Shown: positions 1-8,168, counted from the stretch's first letter. The stretch: DNA of 48,501 nucleotides from an uncultured Anaerofilum sp. (GCA_944385935.1 CALWZC010000018.1:1-48501); one strand, 5' to 3'. Program-made: numbers and translations. Notes: a model not told the origin generated them from the sequence alone.

Positions 1-71
1 ACAGTAGTTAAGCTCGGTCGTGCCGAAGATACTTGGCTGGAGACGGCCCGGGAAAATAGGTAGGTGCCGGC
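1..71 (+). rRNA. rrf: 5S ribosomal RNA, 3' part (5' end cut by the window edge)
   Basis: The first ~71 bases have the 3' half of bacterial 5S rRNA: the GTTAAGCTC block near the start, then the TACTTGGCTGGAGAC region and a GTAGGTGCCGG end. About 45 bases of the gene are missing to the left. A tRNA gene follows 21 bp later, as is common at the end of rRNA operons. The exact 3' end is uncertain by 2-3 bases. Confidence 0.85.
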
Positions 72-92
72 TTTCTCTTTCAATTTTAATAT

Positions 93-168
<76 letters not shown>

Positions 169-171
169 TTG

Positions 172-203
172 GCCACTGTCCTATATGGGCGGTGGCTTTT
201 TTA
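172..203 (+). terminator. Rho-independent terminator of the rRNA/tRNA operon
   Basis: A 10-bp stem pairs GCCACTGTCC (172-181) with GGGCGGTGGC (187-196), with two G-U pairs and the loop TATAT. A run of six T follows. It sits 4 bases after the tRNA. Confidence 0.85.
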
Positions 204-219
204 TTTCCTAAAAAAGTAA

Positions 220-248
220 TTGACATTGCTCTATCAAAGAGATACAAT
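220..248 (+). promoter_or_regulatory. Sigma-A promoter for the lipoprotein hydrolase gene
   Basis: -35 TTGACA (220-225), 17-bp spacer, -10 TACAAT (243-248). It lies 35 bp upstream of the start codon and just after the rRNA-operon terminator, so the hydrolase gene is transcribed independently. Confidence 0.8.
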
Positions 249-283
249 GAGTGACACAAAATCCTTTGTAGGAGGAGATAATC

Positions 284-1663
284 ATGAAAAAGAAAATAAA
301 ACTTTCTATATTTTTAGTTCTTTCTTTTCTTCTTTTTTTGGTTGCATTTTCTGGTTGTGGAAACTCCTTGACAGAACAACAAGTAGAATCTTATAAACAA
401 CTTTCTGAAACTTGTTTCAGTAATCTCCAACAAGGCAATTATCAAGAGGTATATACAACTTTTTCAGATAAATTGAAAAAGACACTATCACAACAGCAGT
501 TACAACAAGCATGGCTACAGACTATCCAGCCTTTGGGAGCCTACCAACAACAAGATACTATCTCTGTGGATACCCAAGGTTCTTTGGTAGTGGTTACCTC
601 TTCGCATATTTATGAAAAACAAAGCCTTGAAATGCGCCTTAGCTATAACAAAAAAGAGCAGCTAGAGGGAATATACTTCACTTATCAGGAAAACTCTGGT
701 GAAGTCCAACAAACAACTTTGCCTCAAGGCGTTGTAGAGGAGGAAATCACAATCACTGCTGATGAAAAATATCCTCTATCTGGCACACTGACTATGCCAC
801 AGGAAACAAGTAGTTCTATTCCGGTTGTGGTTTTGATACAAGGCTCCGGGCAAAGTGATAGAGATGAAACTATCTATTCCAATAAGCCTTTTCGGGATAT
901 TGCATGGGGGTTGGCACAACAGGGAATTGCTTCCCTTCGCTACGATAAACGCTACTATACTTATGCAGAAGAAGCACAAAAAATTGCCGATTCCATTACA
1001 GTTCAGCAAGAAATTACAGATGATGCCCTAGCCGCATTAGAATTGGTACAGAATGATGCTCGTTTTTCAAAGGTATTTTTGTTGGGGCATAGTCAGGGCG
1101 GAATGTTAATGCCCTATTTGGCAGCTCAAAACGGGAAACTAGCCGGAGCAATCTCTATGGCTGGCAGTTTGCGCAGCTTGTGGGAGATTATGTATGACCA
1201 AAATATCCAACTGGCAGAGCTTACAAAAAACACTCTATCCGAACAGCAAAAAACAACCCTTTTTCAGCAATTACTCCAACTGGAAAGTGATGTACAAACT
1301 TTGAAAAACTTGAAGCAAAACCAAGATATCAAACAAAAAACACTGTTGGGCTTGCCTGTTTCTTATTGGATTTCTTTGGAAGAAACAGAAGGAAAACAGT
1401 ATATTTCTCAGCTACAAATTCCCCTGTTGATTTTGCAGGGAGAAAAAGACTTCCAAGTGTATGCAGATATTGACTATCCTCTCTGGCAAGAGACACTAGA
1501 ACAGTATCCCAATGCTACATTTCACTTATACCCCAATTTAAACCATTTGATGATGCCCTCCAAAGGCGGAACTATTGCCGATACCAGCGAATATGCCCAG
1601 CCAGATACTGTGGATAGTCAGGTTATTACAGATATTGCCCAATTTATCCATAGTAACTCTTAA
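284..1663 (+). CDS. Secreted alpha/beta-hydrolase lipoprotein with N-terminal DUF3887-like domain
   Basis: A predicted serine hydrolase or esterase anchored outside the membrane; its substrate cannot be read from the sequence. A signal peptide ends in lipobox AFSGC (lipid-modified Cys25). Residues about 30-145 are a helical, Gln-rich domain with DUF3887 character. The alpha/beta-hydrolase domain runs from about 155 to 459. It has an oxyanion-region GSGQSDRDE motif, nucleophile elbow GHSQGG (Ser270), probable acid Asp389 in GEKD, and His421 in NLNH. The ATG start has an AGGAGG site at ideal spacing. It is a single-gene unit with its own promoter and terminator. The fold and triad are clear; peptidase, lipase or acyl-esterase activity remains open. 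Confidence 0.85.
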   Translation: MKKKIKLSIFLVLSFLLFLVAFSGCGNSLTEQQVESYKQLSETCFSNLQQGNYQEVYTTFSDKLKKTLSQQQLQQAWLQTIQPLGAYQQQDTISVDTQGSLVVVTSSHIYEKQSLEMRLSYNKKEQLEGIYFTYQENSGEVQQTTLPQGVVEEEITITADEKYPLSGTLTMPQETSSSIPVVVLIQGSGQSDRDETIYSNKPFRDIAWGLAQQGIASLRYDKRYYTYAEEAQKIADSITVQQEITDDALAALELVQNDARFSKVFLLGHSQGGMLMPYLAAQNGKLAGAISMAGSLRSLWEIMYDQNIQLAELTKNTLSEQQKTTLFQQLLQLESDVQTLKNLKQNQDIKQKTLLGLPVSYWISLEETEGKQYISQLQIPLLILQGEKDFQVYADIDYPLWQETLEQYPNATFHLYPNLNHLMMPSKGGTIADTSEYAQPDTVDSQVITDIAQFIHSNS

Positions 1664-1673
1664 AGTTTTCGGT

Positions 1674-1714
1674 CAAGCCTTTTTCAAAAGGCTTGCGGGG
1701 TTTGGGGCAGAGCA
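1674..1714 (+). repeat. Candidate extragenic interspersed element
   Basis: A perfect 10-bp inverted repeat, CAAGCCTTTT (1674-1683) and AAAAGGCTTG (1686-1695), is followed by a G-rich segment (CGGGGTTTGGGGCAGAGCACC). I recall similar 'GGTCAAGCC...GGCTTGCGGGGTTTGGGG' segments from intergenic regions of ruminococcal genomes, but only one copy is visible here. The repeat status is therefore an inference. Confidence 0.4.
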
Positions 1715-1719
1715 CCAAA

Positions 1720-1755
1720 AAACACCACCGAATTTTTCGGTGGTGTTTCTCTTTT
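1720..1755. terminator. Bidirectional terminator between convergent genes
   Basis: The stem pairs AACACCACCGA (from 1721) with the CGGTGGTGTT that ends at 1747. A-rich sequence lies to the left and T-rich to the right, so it can work in both directions. It lies between the hydrolase (plus) and the DHHW gene (minus). Confidence 0.85.
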
Positions 1756-2702
1756 TATTTTAGTAATGAATTATTGGAAGCAATCCAATCACTATACAAA
1801 AATAGCACATCCTGATTGGTAAAAGTAACATGGTCAGGAATTAAGGAAGAAAGCATAAATCGTAAATCAATAAGCGTAATAGTTCGATATTCCCCGCAAA
1901 GCAAAGGAGCTAAACTACTGCCAAATGAATCCCGAAAAATAACCAGCTCCTTTTCGCTGGAGGCATTGGGATTGGAGATAGTAACAACAGGTGTTACCCC
2001 AGATAAAAATACATCATAGGGTAACTTGCTCTCCAGCCGAGGAATATCATATACTGTGTGCACATCCTTGGCCTGATAATTTTCCACAAATGCGGCTTCT
2101 GTGTCAGAATTGGTCAAATATATCAAGGTGTCCTCTGGTTTTTTCCCAGAAATATATTTAGAAAAATCCCCATAAAAAGGAGAAAATATATTTGGCTCAA
2201 AATCTTCAACCTGCACATCAAATCCCATTGCTTGACCCAGTTGGTATAATACCGGTTGCAATGTTTCTTGTTTCCAGTGGCGGTCAGATTTATAGTAGTT
2301 ATCCAACTCTAAAACATCGGTCAAATCAATGCCAATAAAATCTGGCAATAATGTTTCCAACTGTTTTTGAAATGTTCCATGGTCAAAAGTAGGATAACCT
2401 TCTTCCCTTGCATACCAGCTTTTGTCTGGTACAATCGCCCAAAATACCCGATTTTCCTCAGTAAGATATTTTTCTTGTAAAGTTTTTAGCTTTGTGGCAA
2501 AGTTTTCTGCTGCCTGTGGCTTCAAAGGCTCCAGTTCTTGAAACCAGTGTTCCCCAATTTGGTACATTCCATTTTCATCTGGAAGCTTTGCCACTTTGCG
2601 GTATATCTTCATCAAGGGCTTATATGCAAGGGCAGCCGCCCCAACCACTGCAAGCAGGGTTAGAACGGCCGCAATGACCTTTTTATTTCTAAAAAGTTTC
2701 AT
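1755..2702 (-). CDS. DHHW-family protein (AlgX/AlgJ-like SGNH acetyltransferase/hydrolase)
   Basis: 315 residues with one N-terminal membrane anchor (about 9-27) and an extracellular domain. Diagnostic features are the Asp-x-His motif SDRHW (Asp140, His142) and the Ser motif FRDSFGSS (Ser259). Together these form the expected Asp-His-Ser triad of AlgX/AlgJ-type SGNH proteins. Members of that group O-acetylate exopolysaccharide or wall polymers, usually with an MBOAT partner, which is absent here. The start overlaps the stop of the DUF4358 gene by one base, so the two are translationally coupled. It is the last gene of the ECF sigma operon, which suggests a cell-envelope role. The activity itself is inferred. 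Confidence 0.75.
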   Translation of the reverse strand: MKLFRNKKVIAAVLTLLAVVGAAALAYKPLMKIYRKVAKLPDENGMYQIGEHWFQELEPLKPQAAENFATKLKTLQEKYLTEENRVFWAIVPDKSWYAREEGYPTFDHGTFQKQLETLLPDFIGIDLTDVLELDNYYKSDRHWKQETLQPVLYQLGQAMGFDVQVEDFEPNIFSPFYGDFSKYISGKKPEDTLIYLTNSDTEAAFVENYQAKDVHTVYDIPRLESKLPYDVFLSGVTPVVTISNPNASSEKELVIFRDSFGSSLAPLLCGEYRTITLIDLRFMLSSLIPDHVTFTNQDVLFLYSDWIASNNSLLK

Positions 2703-3178
2703 TATGCCTCCAGTTTGTCAAAGTTGGCAACAATAGCATCAGCATTTGCTGTGTCGGTCATTACCAACAAAACCAAATTACCTCTTTGCTTTACTACGGT
2801 TTTTTCTGCCTCTACACAAACCCATTTGCGGGGATTTGCGTTTTCTTCTACAACCTTTGCCAGCTCAGCAGCTTGGTCGGCATCCTCTGTACGCAGCAAG
2901 CAAACAGAGTGGGCAATTGCGCTAATCATGGCATCAGAAGCAACACCATCTTTAAAGGTAACATCTGCTGTTCCTAAAAACATTTCTGCATTTTCGGCAG
3001 TAATGGGGGTATTCATGGTCATGGGCATATTTTCCTGTCCAATGCCATCATAAAGAGCAGTAACATAATCCTCTAAATTGCCATCAAAGTTAGGTTGGTC
3101 AGAGTTTTTGCTGCCACAGGCAGAAAATGCTGCCAAAGCAAGGCAAGCGGTCAAAACAATTGCAAATAATTTTTTCAT
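2702..3178 (-). CDS. DUF4358-type lipoprotein
   Basis: 158 residues. The signal peptide ends in a lipobox (AFSACG), so it is a surface lipoprotein. The remaining ~135 residues resemble the small DUF4358 family, which I recognise by overall pattern (a short alpha/beta domain ending in a segment like LLVMTDTANADAIVANF). The function of that family is unknown. It lies 3 bases after the anti-sigma-like gene and overlaps the start of the DHHW gene, so it is certainly in the same operon. Such lipoproteins often accompany DHHW/MBOAT acetylation genes in Clostridia. Confidence 0.65.
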   Translation of the reverse strand: MKKLFAIVLTACLALAAFSACGSKNSDQPNFDGNLEDYVTALYDGIGQENMPMTMNTPITAENAEMFLGTADVTFKDGVASDAMISAIAHSVCLLRTEDADQAAELAKVVEENANPRKWVCVEAEKTVVKQRGNLVLLVMTDTANADAIVANFDKLEA

Positions 3179-3181
3179 AAG

Positions 3182-3901
3182 TCAATCTCCTTTGGCCGTG
3201 TCATCGGCATTTTGATTATAATATTCCCCGCTGATGGCTCCAACATACTGGATTGTGCCATCTTCGGTGGGCAGGGCAAATGAGTAGGCTGGCTGCAAAT
3301 ATCCACAGCTTTCTACATAGACCAGCTGGGTTGATATGTCTATGGAATCATTGAAACGTTCTTCACCAGAGTTTGTTTCTTCCATGGTCTGTGAAAAAGA
3401 AACTACTGGGTAATCCCCCAAAAAGCAGTATCCTTCCGAAGTTTCTTGCCAAACAGGCAAAGAAGAAGGTTCTGTTGTAAGCTCTATGGCCATTGGCAAA
3501 TCAGAACTTTCCTTTATTTCTATATCTTCTGCGGAAAATGCAATCTCTTGTAAAGCAACCGGATTTTCCATCATCATGGCTGTGCGAGGCATGGCAGCTA
3601 TAGACGGCTCATTTTGCTGAGCCACAGCAGGGGAACTGCTGACAGAGGAAGAAGTATTGTCCTGTTGGCCCCCAGCAGTAAAAATTTCTGTAGAGGGGAG
3701 TCCATTCCGAAAAACAATTCCAACTCCAACCGCCAAACAAAAACAAGCAGCTAAGGGCAAAACAACTGGTTTCCATGGGATAGCTTTTGCCTTGTTAGAG
3801 GAAGTTTGTTGCATTTTCATTCGAGTTTGTTCCTTCCAAGTAGAACTGGGCTGAACCTTTTCCATTGCCTGCTGATACTTTTTTTCAAAGCTCATCTGCA
3901 A
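3182..3901 (-). CDS. Membrane-anchored anti-sigma-factor-like protein
   Basis: 239 residues: about 45 charged cytoplasmic residues, one membrane segment (about 46-64, rich in Val/Leu/Ala), a Ser-rich linker, then an extracytoplasmic domain of about 150 residues. This is the usual architecture of an anti-sigma factor for an ECF sigma factor. The first codons overlap the end of the sigma gene by 17 bp (a second ATG two codons later is possible), as expected for a sigma/anti-sigma pair. No zinc-binding HxxxCxxC motif is visible, so it is not a ZAS-type anti-sigma factor. The role is inferred mainly from topology and position. Confidence 0.65.
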   Translation of the reverse strand: MQMSFEKKYQQAMEKVQPSSTWKEQTRMKMQQTSSNKAKAIPWKPVVLPLAACFCLAVGVGIVFRNGLPSTEIFTAGGQQDNTSSSVSSSPAVAQQNEPSIAAMPRTAMMMENPVALQEIAFSAEDIEIKESSDLPMAIELTTEPSSLPVWQETSEGYCFLGDYPVVSFSQTMEETNSGEERFNDSIDISTQLVYVESCGYLQPAYSFALPTEDGTIQYVGAISGEYYNQNADDTAKGD

Positions 3902-4373
3902 ACTCTCCTTTCAATGCTTCTTTTAACTGGGTTCTTGCACGGGAAAGCTGGCTAAGCACTGTGTTTGGATTTATGTTCAATAGCTTCCCAATTTCTACAG
4001 AAGTATATCCTTCAATATAATGAAGATACACCACCTGACGATATTTTAAAGGCAAAGCTGCCACCGCATCCAATACAATATTTTCCTGTGCAGTAAAGGG
4101 GCTGGGCAATGTGTCCTCCAAATCTCGCCGCCGTCGCATCCATGCGCTGGTGAGATGGCTTTTGCAGCGGTTGATGGTTGCTCGCAGCAACCACGCTTTT
4201 TGATGTTCTCGGTTTTCAAACACGGGAGTTTTCTTCACCAATGTCAAAAAAACCTCCTGTGCAATATCCTCAGCATCTTGCTGGTTTTTTACCATGCCAA
4301 AGGCTGCCCGAAATACCATATCTCCAAAAACATCTAGTGTTTGTTCCAGCGGCAGTGCAGGGGAATTGTCCAT
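3885..4373 (-). CDS. ECF-type RNA polymerase sigma factor
   Basis: 162 residues. Region 2 (about 13-75) contains DAEDIAQEVFL and the WLLRATINRCKSH block. Region 4 (about 105-155) contains ALPLKYRQVVYLHYIEGYT followed by the HTH segment SVEIGKLLNINPNTVLSQLSRAR. There is no region 1 or 3, so this is a group-4 (ECF) sigma factor that directs RNA polymerase to a small regulon in response to an envelope or extracytoplasmic cue. A GAGGAGG site precedes the ATG. It is the first gene of a four-gene operon ending in the DHHW protein, and the next gene is its probable anti-sigma factor. Confidence 0.93.
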   Translation of the reverse strand: MDNSPALPLEQTLDVFGDMVFRAAFGMVKNQQDAEDIAQEVFLTLVKKTPVFENREHQKAWLLRATINRCKSHLTSAWMRRRRDLEDTLPSPFTAQENIVLDAVAALPLKYRQVVYLHYIEGYTSVEIGKLLNINPNTVLSQLSRARTQLKEALKGEFADEL

Positions 4374-4417
4374 CTGCCAAACGCCTCCTCTATATGTAAT
4401 ACCAAGTACCGCCCTCT

Positions 4418-4446
4418 ATTATTGCAAATATTTTGAAAAAAGGCAA
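4418..4446 (-). promoter_or_regulatory. Possible sigma-A-type promoter of the ECF sigma operon
   Basis: On the minus strand, -35 TTGCCT (4441-4446), 17-bp spacer, -10 AATAAT (4418-4423), 45 bp upstream of the sigma start codon. ECF operons are often autoregulated from a different promoter type, which I could not identify. Confidence 0.35.
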
Positions 4447-4634
4447 TAAATATAGATTGTGCAAGCAAGCACAAGAAAATAAAAGAAAATCTCTGATTGC
4501 AAAACTAAAGCATTTCACAAAATATCCCCAAAAGAACCATATTTTGCGCATTTTATCAACTAATACAAAAAATAGAAAAATAAAAAAACAGACAAAAACA
4601 AGCGAATTTTGACGAAAAAGCGAGAAAATCGCCA

Positions 4635-4663
4635 TTGAGTAGAAATATTTCATAAGATATACT
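4635..4663 (+). promoter_or_regulatory. Promoter of hflK-hflC
   Basis: -35 TTGAGT (4635-4640), 17-bp spacer, -10 TATACT (4658-4663). Transcription would start near 4670, leaving a leader of about 87 bases that contains the right arm of an inverted repeat. Confidence 0.65.
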
Positions 4664-4697
4664 ATACTCATACCAAAAAACGCAATTCGTATAGTAT
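4659..4697. promoter_or_regulatory. Inverted repeat overlapping the hflK promoter (candidate operator)
   Basis: A perfect 9-bp inverted repeat, ATACTATAC (4659-4667) and GTATAGTAT (4689-4697), separated by 21 bp. The left arm overlaps the -10 element, a position suited to repressor binding. Centre-to-centre spacing is 30 bp, close to three helical turns. The cognate regulator is unknown. Confidence 0.4.
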
Positions 4698-4756
4698 GGT
4701 ATAGCAAATCCATTGCCGGCGATGGAACCAAAACAGAACACAAGGAGGAACCAGAC

Positions 4757-5779
4757 ATGAAGGAAACAATTTTTCCCCAACAGCAACCTTCCCCCAATGG
4801 TGCAAAGGCTCCCACCTTTTCTATGCCACCCCTAAAAAATATGGCAGCAAAAGTGGTGCTGATTGTATTGGCAGTGGTATTGTTGTTGGCAGCAACACAG
4901 TGCTTTTATATTATCAACGAGCAAGAAAATGCAGTAGTGGTCACCTTTGGCAATCCCGTGGCAGTTACTACTCCCGGTTTGCACTTTAAAATTCCTTTTA
5001 TTCAACAAGTACATAAGGTAGATATGACCATCCGCAGCTTTCCCATTGGTTATGATATAGAAACACGAGAGCCTATTCCCGATGAATCTTTGATGATTAC
5101 TTCGGATTATAATTTTGTAAATGTGGACTTTTTTGTGGAGTATCGTGCCACAGACCCAGTAAAATGGATATACAGCAGCAAAGAGCCAGAAAATATTCTA
5201 AAAACTCTTTCTCAAAGCTATATCCGTGACACCATCGGCATGTATCCCGTAGATGAAGTAATTACCACAGGAAAAAACCAAATACAGGCAGAAATTAAAG
5301 AAAAAATTATCCGCCGTATGGAACAGCAGGATATTGGAATTCAACTGGTGAATATCACCATTCAAGATGCCACACCTCCCACCACAGAGGTATTGGACGC
5401 CTTTAAAGCAGTAGAAACTGCAAAGCAAGGCAAAGAAACCGCTGTAAACAATGCAAACAAATACCGCTCTCAGCAAATGCCGGCAGCAGAAGCACAAGCA
5501 GACCAGATTATTCAAACCGCCGAGGCCCAAAAGGCCGCCCGTATCAATGAGGCAAATGGTCAGGTGGCAAGATTTAATTCTATGTACGCCGAATATGTAC
5601 AATATCCTCTTATCACCAAACAACGAATGTTCTACGAAGCTATGGAGGAAATTCTGCCCAACTTGAAGGTTGTAATTCAGGATGCTCAAGGCAATACCCT
5701 AAACCTGATGTCTTTGGATGGACTTTCCCAGTCACAAACCACCCAAATACAACAATCTACCCCCCAAGAGGAGGAATAA
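4757..5779 (+). CDS. hflK: SPFH-domain membrane protein, HflK-like protease modulator
   Basis: 340 residues: a short Pro-rich N-terminus, one membrane segment (about 31-51), then an SPFH (band 7) domain with the typical opening NEQENAVVVTFG and PGLHFKIPF, and a helical Ala/Gln-rich region (about 215-290) like the HflK coiled coil. In proteobacteria HflK and HflC form a large membrane cage that regulates the FtsH protease. An AAGGAGG site precedes the ATG. The hflC gene starts 3 bp after its stop, so they form one operon. No ftsH gene lies in the window. The HflKC assignment rests on pairing and order; a flotillin-like role is the alternative. Confidence 0.82.
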   Translation: MKETIFPQQQPSPNGAKAPTFSMPPLKNMAAKVVLIVLAVVLLLAATQCFYIINEQENAVVVTFGNPVAVTTPGLHFKIPFIQQVHKVDMTIRSFPIGYDIETREPIPDESLMITSDYNFVNVDFFVEYRATDPVKWIYSSKEPENILKTLSQSYIRDTIGMYPVDEVITTGKNQIQAEIKEKIIRRMEQQDIGIQLVNITIQDATPPTTEVLDAFKAVETAKQGKETAVNNANKYRSQQMPAAEAQADQIIQTAEAQKAARINEANGQVARFNSMYAEYVQYPLITKQRMFYEAMEEILPNLKVVIQDAQGNTLNLMSLDGLSQSQTTQIQQSTPQEEE

Positions 5780-5782
5780 ACC

Positions 5783-6664
5783 ATGAAAAAAACAAAATTT
5801 GGTGTTGGTTTTCTGGCTGCATTGGCAGCCGTGTTGATAGTGGGTAGCTCTAGTGTAGTTATTACCCAGCAAAACCAATATAGTGTTATCCGCCAGTTTG
5901 GTAGAGTGGTGGATGTGCGAACCAATCCGGGAATTAGTTGGAAGCTGCCATTTTTTCAGCAAACAGAAGTTATTCCTAATACCATGTTAATTTATGACCT
6001 GCCCATTTCAGATGTTATTACCAAGGACAAAAAAACCATGGTGGCAGACAGCTTTGTCCTTTGGAAAATTGATGACCCCTATAAATTTATCCAAAACCTA
6101 AATGGTCAAATTTCCGTGGCACAAGACCGACTTTCTACAAACGTCTATAACGCTATGAAAAACGTAATTAGCTCCAAAACCCAAACGGAAGTTATCAGCG
6201 GACGAGATGGCGCACTGGCACAGGAAATAAAGGACAATGTAGGGGACGTAATGGAGGAATACGGAATTGAATTGCTGGCAGTGGAAACCAAACATTTGGA
6301 TTTACCCGGAGATAATAAAGAAGCTGTCTACCAACGTATGATTTCCGAACGGAACAACATTGCCGCCAGCTATACCGCCGAGGGCGAATCGGAAGCCACT
6401 AAAATCCGCAGCGAAACCGACAAAGAAGTTCAAATTATGCTCAGTGAGGCAAAAGCAAAAGCGGAAGTTTTACAGGCAGAAGGTGAAGCCGAATATATGC
6501 GTATTCTTTCCGCTGCCTATGCAGACCAATCCAGAGCAGATTTTTATAGTTTTGTTCGTGCATTGGATGCCGCAAAAATAAGCCTTTCTGGAGAAAATAA
6601 AACCCTATTTTTGGATAAAACTTCTCCTTTGGTCAGCGTATTCTACAACAATGGCAATGGCTAA
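5783..6664 (+). CDS. hflC: SPFH-domain membrane protein, HflC-like protease modulator
   Basis: 293 residues: an N-terminal membrane segment (about 7-27), then an SPFH domain starting near QQNQYSVIRQFGRV with PGISWKLPF. HflC-type motifs include YDLP, DKKTMVADSFVLW and the TEVISGRDG segment. The helical C-terminal part has ERNNIAASYTAEGESEA and EAKAKAEVLQAEGEAEY. It should form alternating oligomers with the upstream HflK-like protein in the cytoplasmic membrane. A GAGGAGG site lies inside the end of hflK. The gene is followed directly by a strong terminator, so the operon contains only these two genes. Confidence 0.85.
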   Translation: MKKTKFGVGFLAALAAVLIVGSSSVVITQQNQYSVIRQFGRVVDVRTNPGISWKLPFFQQTEVIPNTMLIYDLPISDVITKDKKTMVADSFVLWKIDDPYKFIQNLNGQISVAQDRLSTNVYNAMKNVISSKTQTEVISGRDGALAQEIKDNVGDVMEEYGIELLAVETKHLDLPGDNKEAVYQRMISERNNIAASYTAEGESEATKIRSETDKEVQIMLSEAKAKAEVLQAEGEAEYMRILSAAYADQSRADFYSFVRALDAAKISLSGENKTLFLDKTSPLVSVFYNNGNG

Positions 6665-6670
6665 AAGAGT

Positions 6671-6703
6671 GCCCCTTCTTTCCACAAGAAGGGGCAGTTT
6701 TTT
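6671..6703. terminator. Terminator between hflC and the fucosidase gene
   Basis: A perfect 10-bp stem, GCCCCTTCTT (6671-6680) with AAGAAGGGGC (6686-6695), loop TCCAC, then a T run on the plus strand. The T tail touches the stop codon of the convergent fucosidase gene. Confidence 0.88.
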
Positions 6704-8099
6704 ATGAGTATACACAAACCTGCTGTAAGGTGGGACAAAATCGGCTTTCTGTAATGTCAATGGTAATCCTTTGGGCTGTTACGGGAGAAAAGCGGCAAAT
6801 GCGCTGGTAGCCCACCACAGTGCCAGAAAAAATTTCTTTTCCATCTGCCAACAACCGAAAAGCCTCAATTCTTTGCCCACTGGGTAAATGCTCTTTCAAA
6901 ACCACATGAGAGAAGGAGATAGGCTGGGGAAACTCAAGTGTCAATTTTGCTTGCTCTTGCCCTGGTGTAGGTTGCCAAAAAAGATGCTCTTCACAGGATA
7001 AAACGTTACAGGGACAATATCCCTGCAAGGAATCTGTTGCCCATGCAGTTCCATGGATGGCCAAGTTATTGGAGAAGGTACGACCAAGATATTCCCCCAA
7101 TTCTTGTAGCCGTAAAACATCCGGTTGGGCAAAGCGGCCCCGTGTGTCTGGGGGAATATTCAGCAATAGGCAAGCATTGGCACCTACAGAATTGTAGTAA
7201 ATTTCCTTTAGTTCTTCCAAACTTCTTAGTTCTGTGTCTTGCTCTGGGTGATAAAACCAGCCCACACGAATAGAGGTGTCTACCTCTGCGGGATACCACA
7301 CCAAGGATTCACAGCCATCAATGGCCTTGCGGCTGCCTAAATCTTCATCACAGGAGGTAATCTTTCGGGAGAATTTTCCATCATCCTCTTTTTGAGATTT
7401 TTCCGCAGTGCGTTCTGCATCCTGCAATGCCGCAGGAACAACGCTCCATTCTGAGGTACGGCACACACCAGCTTCATTGCCACACCAGCGAACATCAGGG
7501 CCACAAACACTAATCACTGCATTTGGCTGAAGCTGACGGATAATAGAGTAATATCCCTCCCAATCATATACCTGCTTTTTGCCATTGGCTCCTTCTCCAC
7601 AGGCACCGTCAAACCAAAAGCAAAAAATATCTCCATAATTACTGGCAAGCTCTCGTAGTTGGTTTTTATAAAAGGTATTGTATGCTTCTCCCTGCCCATA
7701 GGTGGCCTCATGACGGTCCCATGGAGAAAGATATACTCCAAAAGCAATACCATGGCGTTTGCAGGCTTGGGATACTTCTTGCACAACGTCCCCTTTGCCA
7801 TCCTTCCAAGGGCTGTTTTTTACACTGTAATCTGTGTATTGGCTGGGCCATAGACAAAAACCATCATGGTGCTTGCAGGTAAGAATCAACCCTTTCATAC
7901 CAGCAGATTTTACACACTGTACCCACTGGTTAGCATCAAAATCGGAAGGAGCAAACAGGCTGGCAGGTGCAGAGCCATCCCCCCACTCACTGCCCGTAAA
8001 TGTGTTCATGCCAAAATGTGCAAAGGCATAAAACTCCATCTTTTGCCATGCAAGTTGCCGAGGAGAAGGGGCAATAGAGGCAATTTGTTGGATATTCAT
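6702..8099 (-). CDS. GH29 alpha-L-fucosidase, cytoplasmic
   Basis: 465 residues. GH29 motifs run through the first 300 residues: FAHFGMNTFTGSEWGDG, the CKHHDGFCLWPSQYTDYSV block, and DIFCFWFDGACGEG, whose Asp164 is the expected nucleophile. The C-terminal ~120 residues look like a beta-sandwich domain. No signal peptide is present, so it would release L-fucose from imported or diffusing oligosaccharides inside the cell. It is a single-gene unit with its own promoter (8141-8168). The family is well supported; linkage preference is not visible. Confidence 0.92.
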   Translation of the reverse strand: MNIQQIASIAPSPRQLAWQKMEFYAFAHFGMNTFTGSEWGDGSAPASLFAPSDFDANQWVQCVKSAGMKGLILTCKHHDGFCLWPSQYTDYSVKNSPWKDGKGDVVQEVSQACKRHGIAFGVYLSPWDRHEATYGQGEAYNTFYKNQLRELASNYGDIFCFWFDGACGEGANGKKQVYDWEGYYSIIRQLQPNAVISVCGPDVRWCGNEAGVCRTSEWSVVPAALQDAERTAEKSQKEDDGKFSRKITSCDEDLGSRKAIDGCESLVWYPAEVDTSIRVGWFYHPEQDTELRSLEELKEIYYNSVGANACLLLNIPPDTRGRFAQPDVLRLQELGEYLGRTFSNNLAIHGTAWATDSLQGYCPCNVLSCEEHLFWQPTPGQEQAKLTLEFPQPISFSHVVLKEHLPSGQRIEAFRLLADGKEIFSGTVVGYQRICRFSPVTAQRITIDITESRFCPTLQQVCVYS

Positions 8100-8140
8100 A
8101 GGGAAGTACCATTCCTTTCAACCACATATTCTTTTGTTTC

Positions 8141-8168
8141 ATTATACGCCAAACTTTTTATGGAACAA
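8141..8168 (-). promoter_or_regulatory. Promoter of the fucosidase gene
   Basis: Minus strand: -35 TTGTTC (8163-8168), 16-bp spacer, -10 TATAAT (8141-8146), about 40 bp upstream of the start codon. Confidence 0.6.

Larger units (their letters stand above)
4374..4756. other. Divergent AT-rich intergenic region between the sigma operon and hflK
   Basis: 383 bp with no credible gene. It holds the possible minus-strand promoter (4418-4446), an A-rich middle (about 4545-4625) with no feature I can name, and then the hflK promoter with its inverted repeat (4635-4697). A minus-strand open frame of 141 codons across the region lacks a ribosome binding site, overlaps the hflK start, and is not counted as a gene. 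Confidence 0.6.

Noticed and set aside
4390-4815. A 141-codon minus-strand open frame across the sigma/hflK intergenic region
   Set aside because: It runs into the hflK coding region, has no ribosome site, and covers the hflK promoter.
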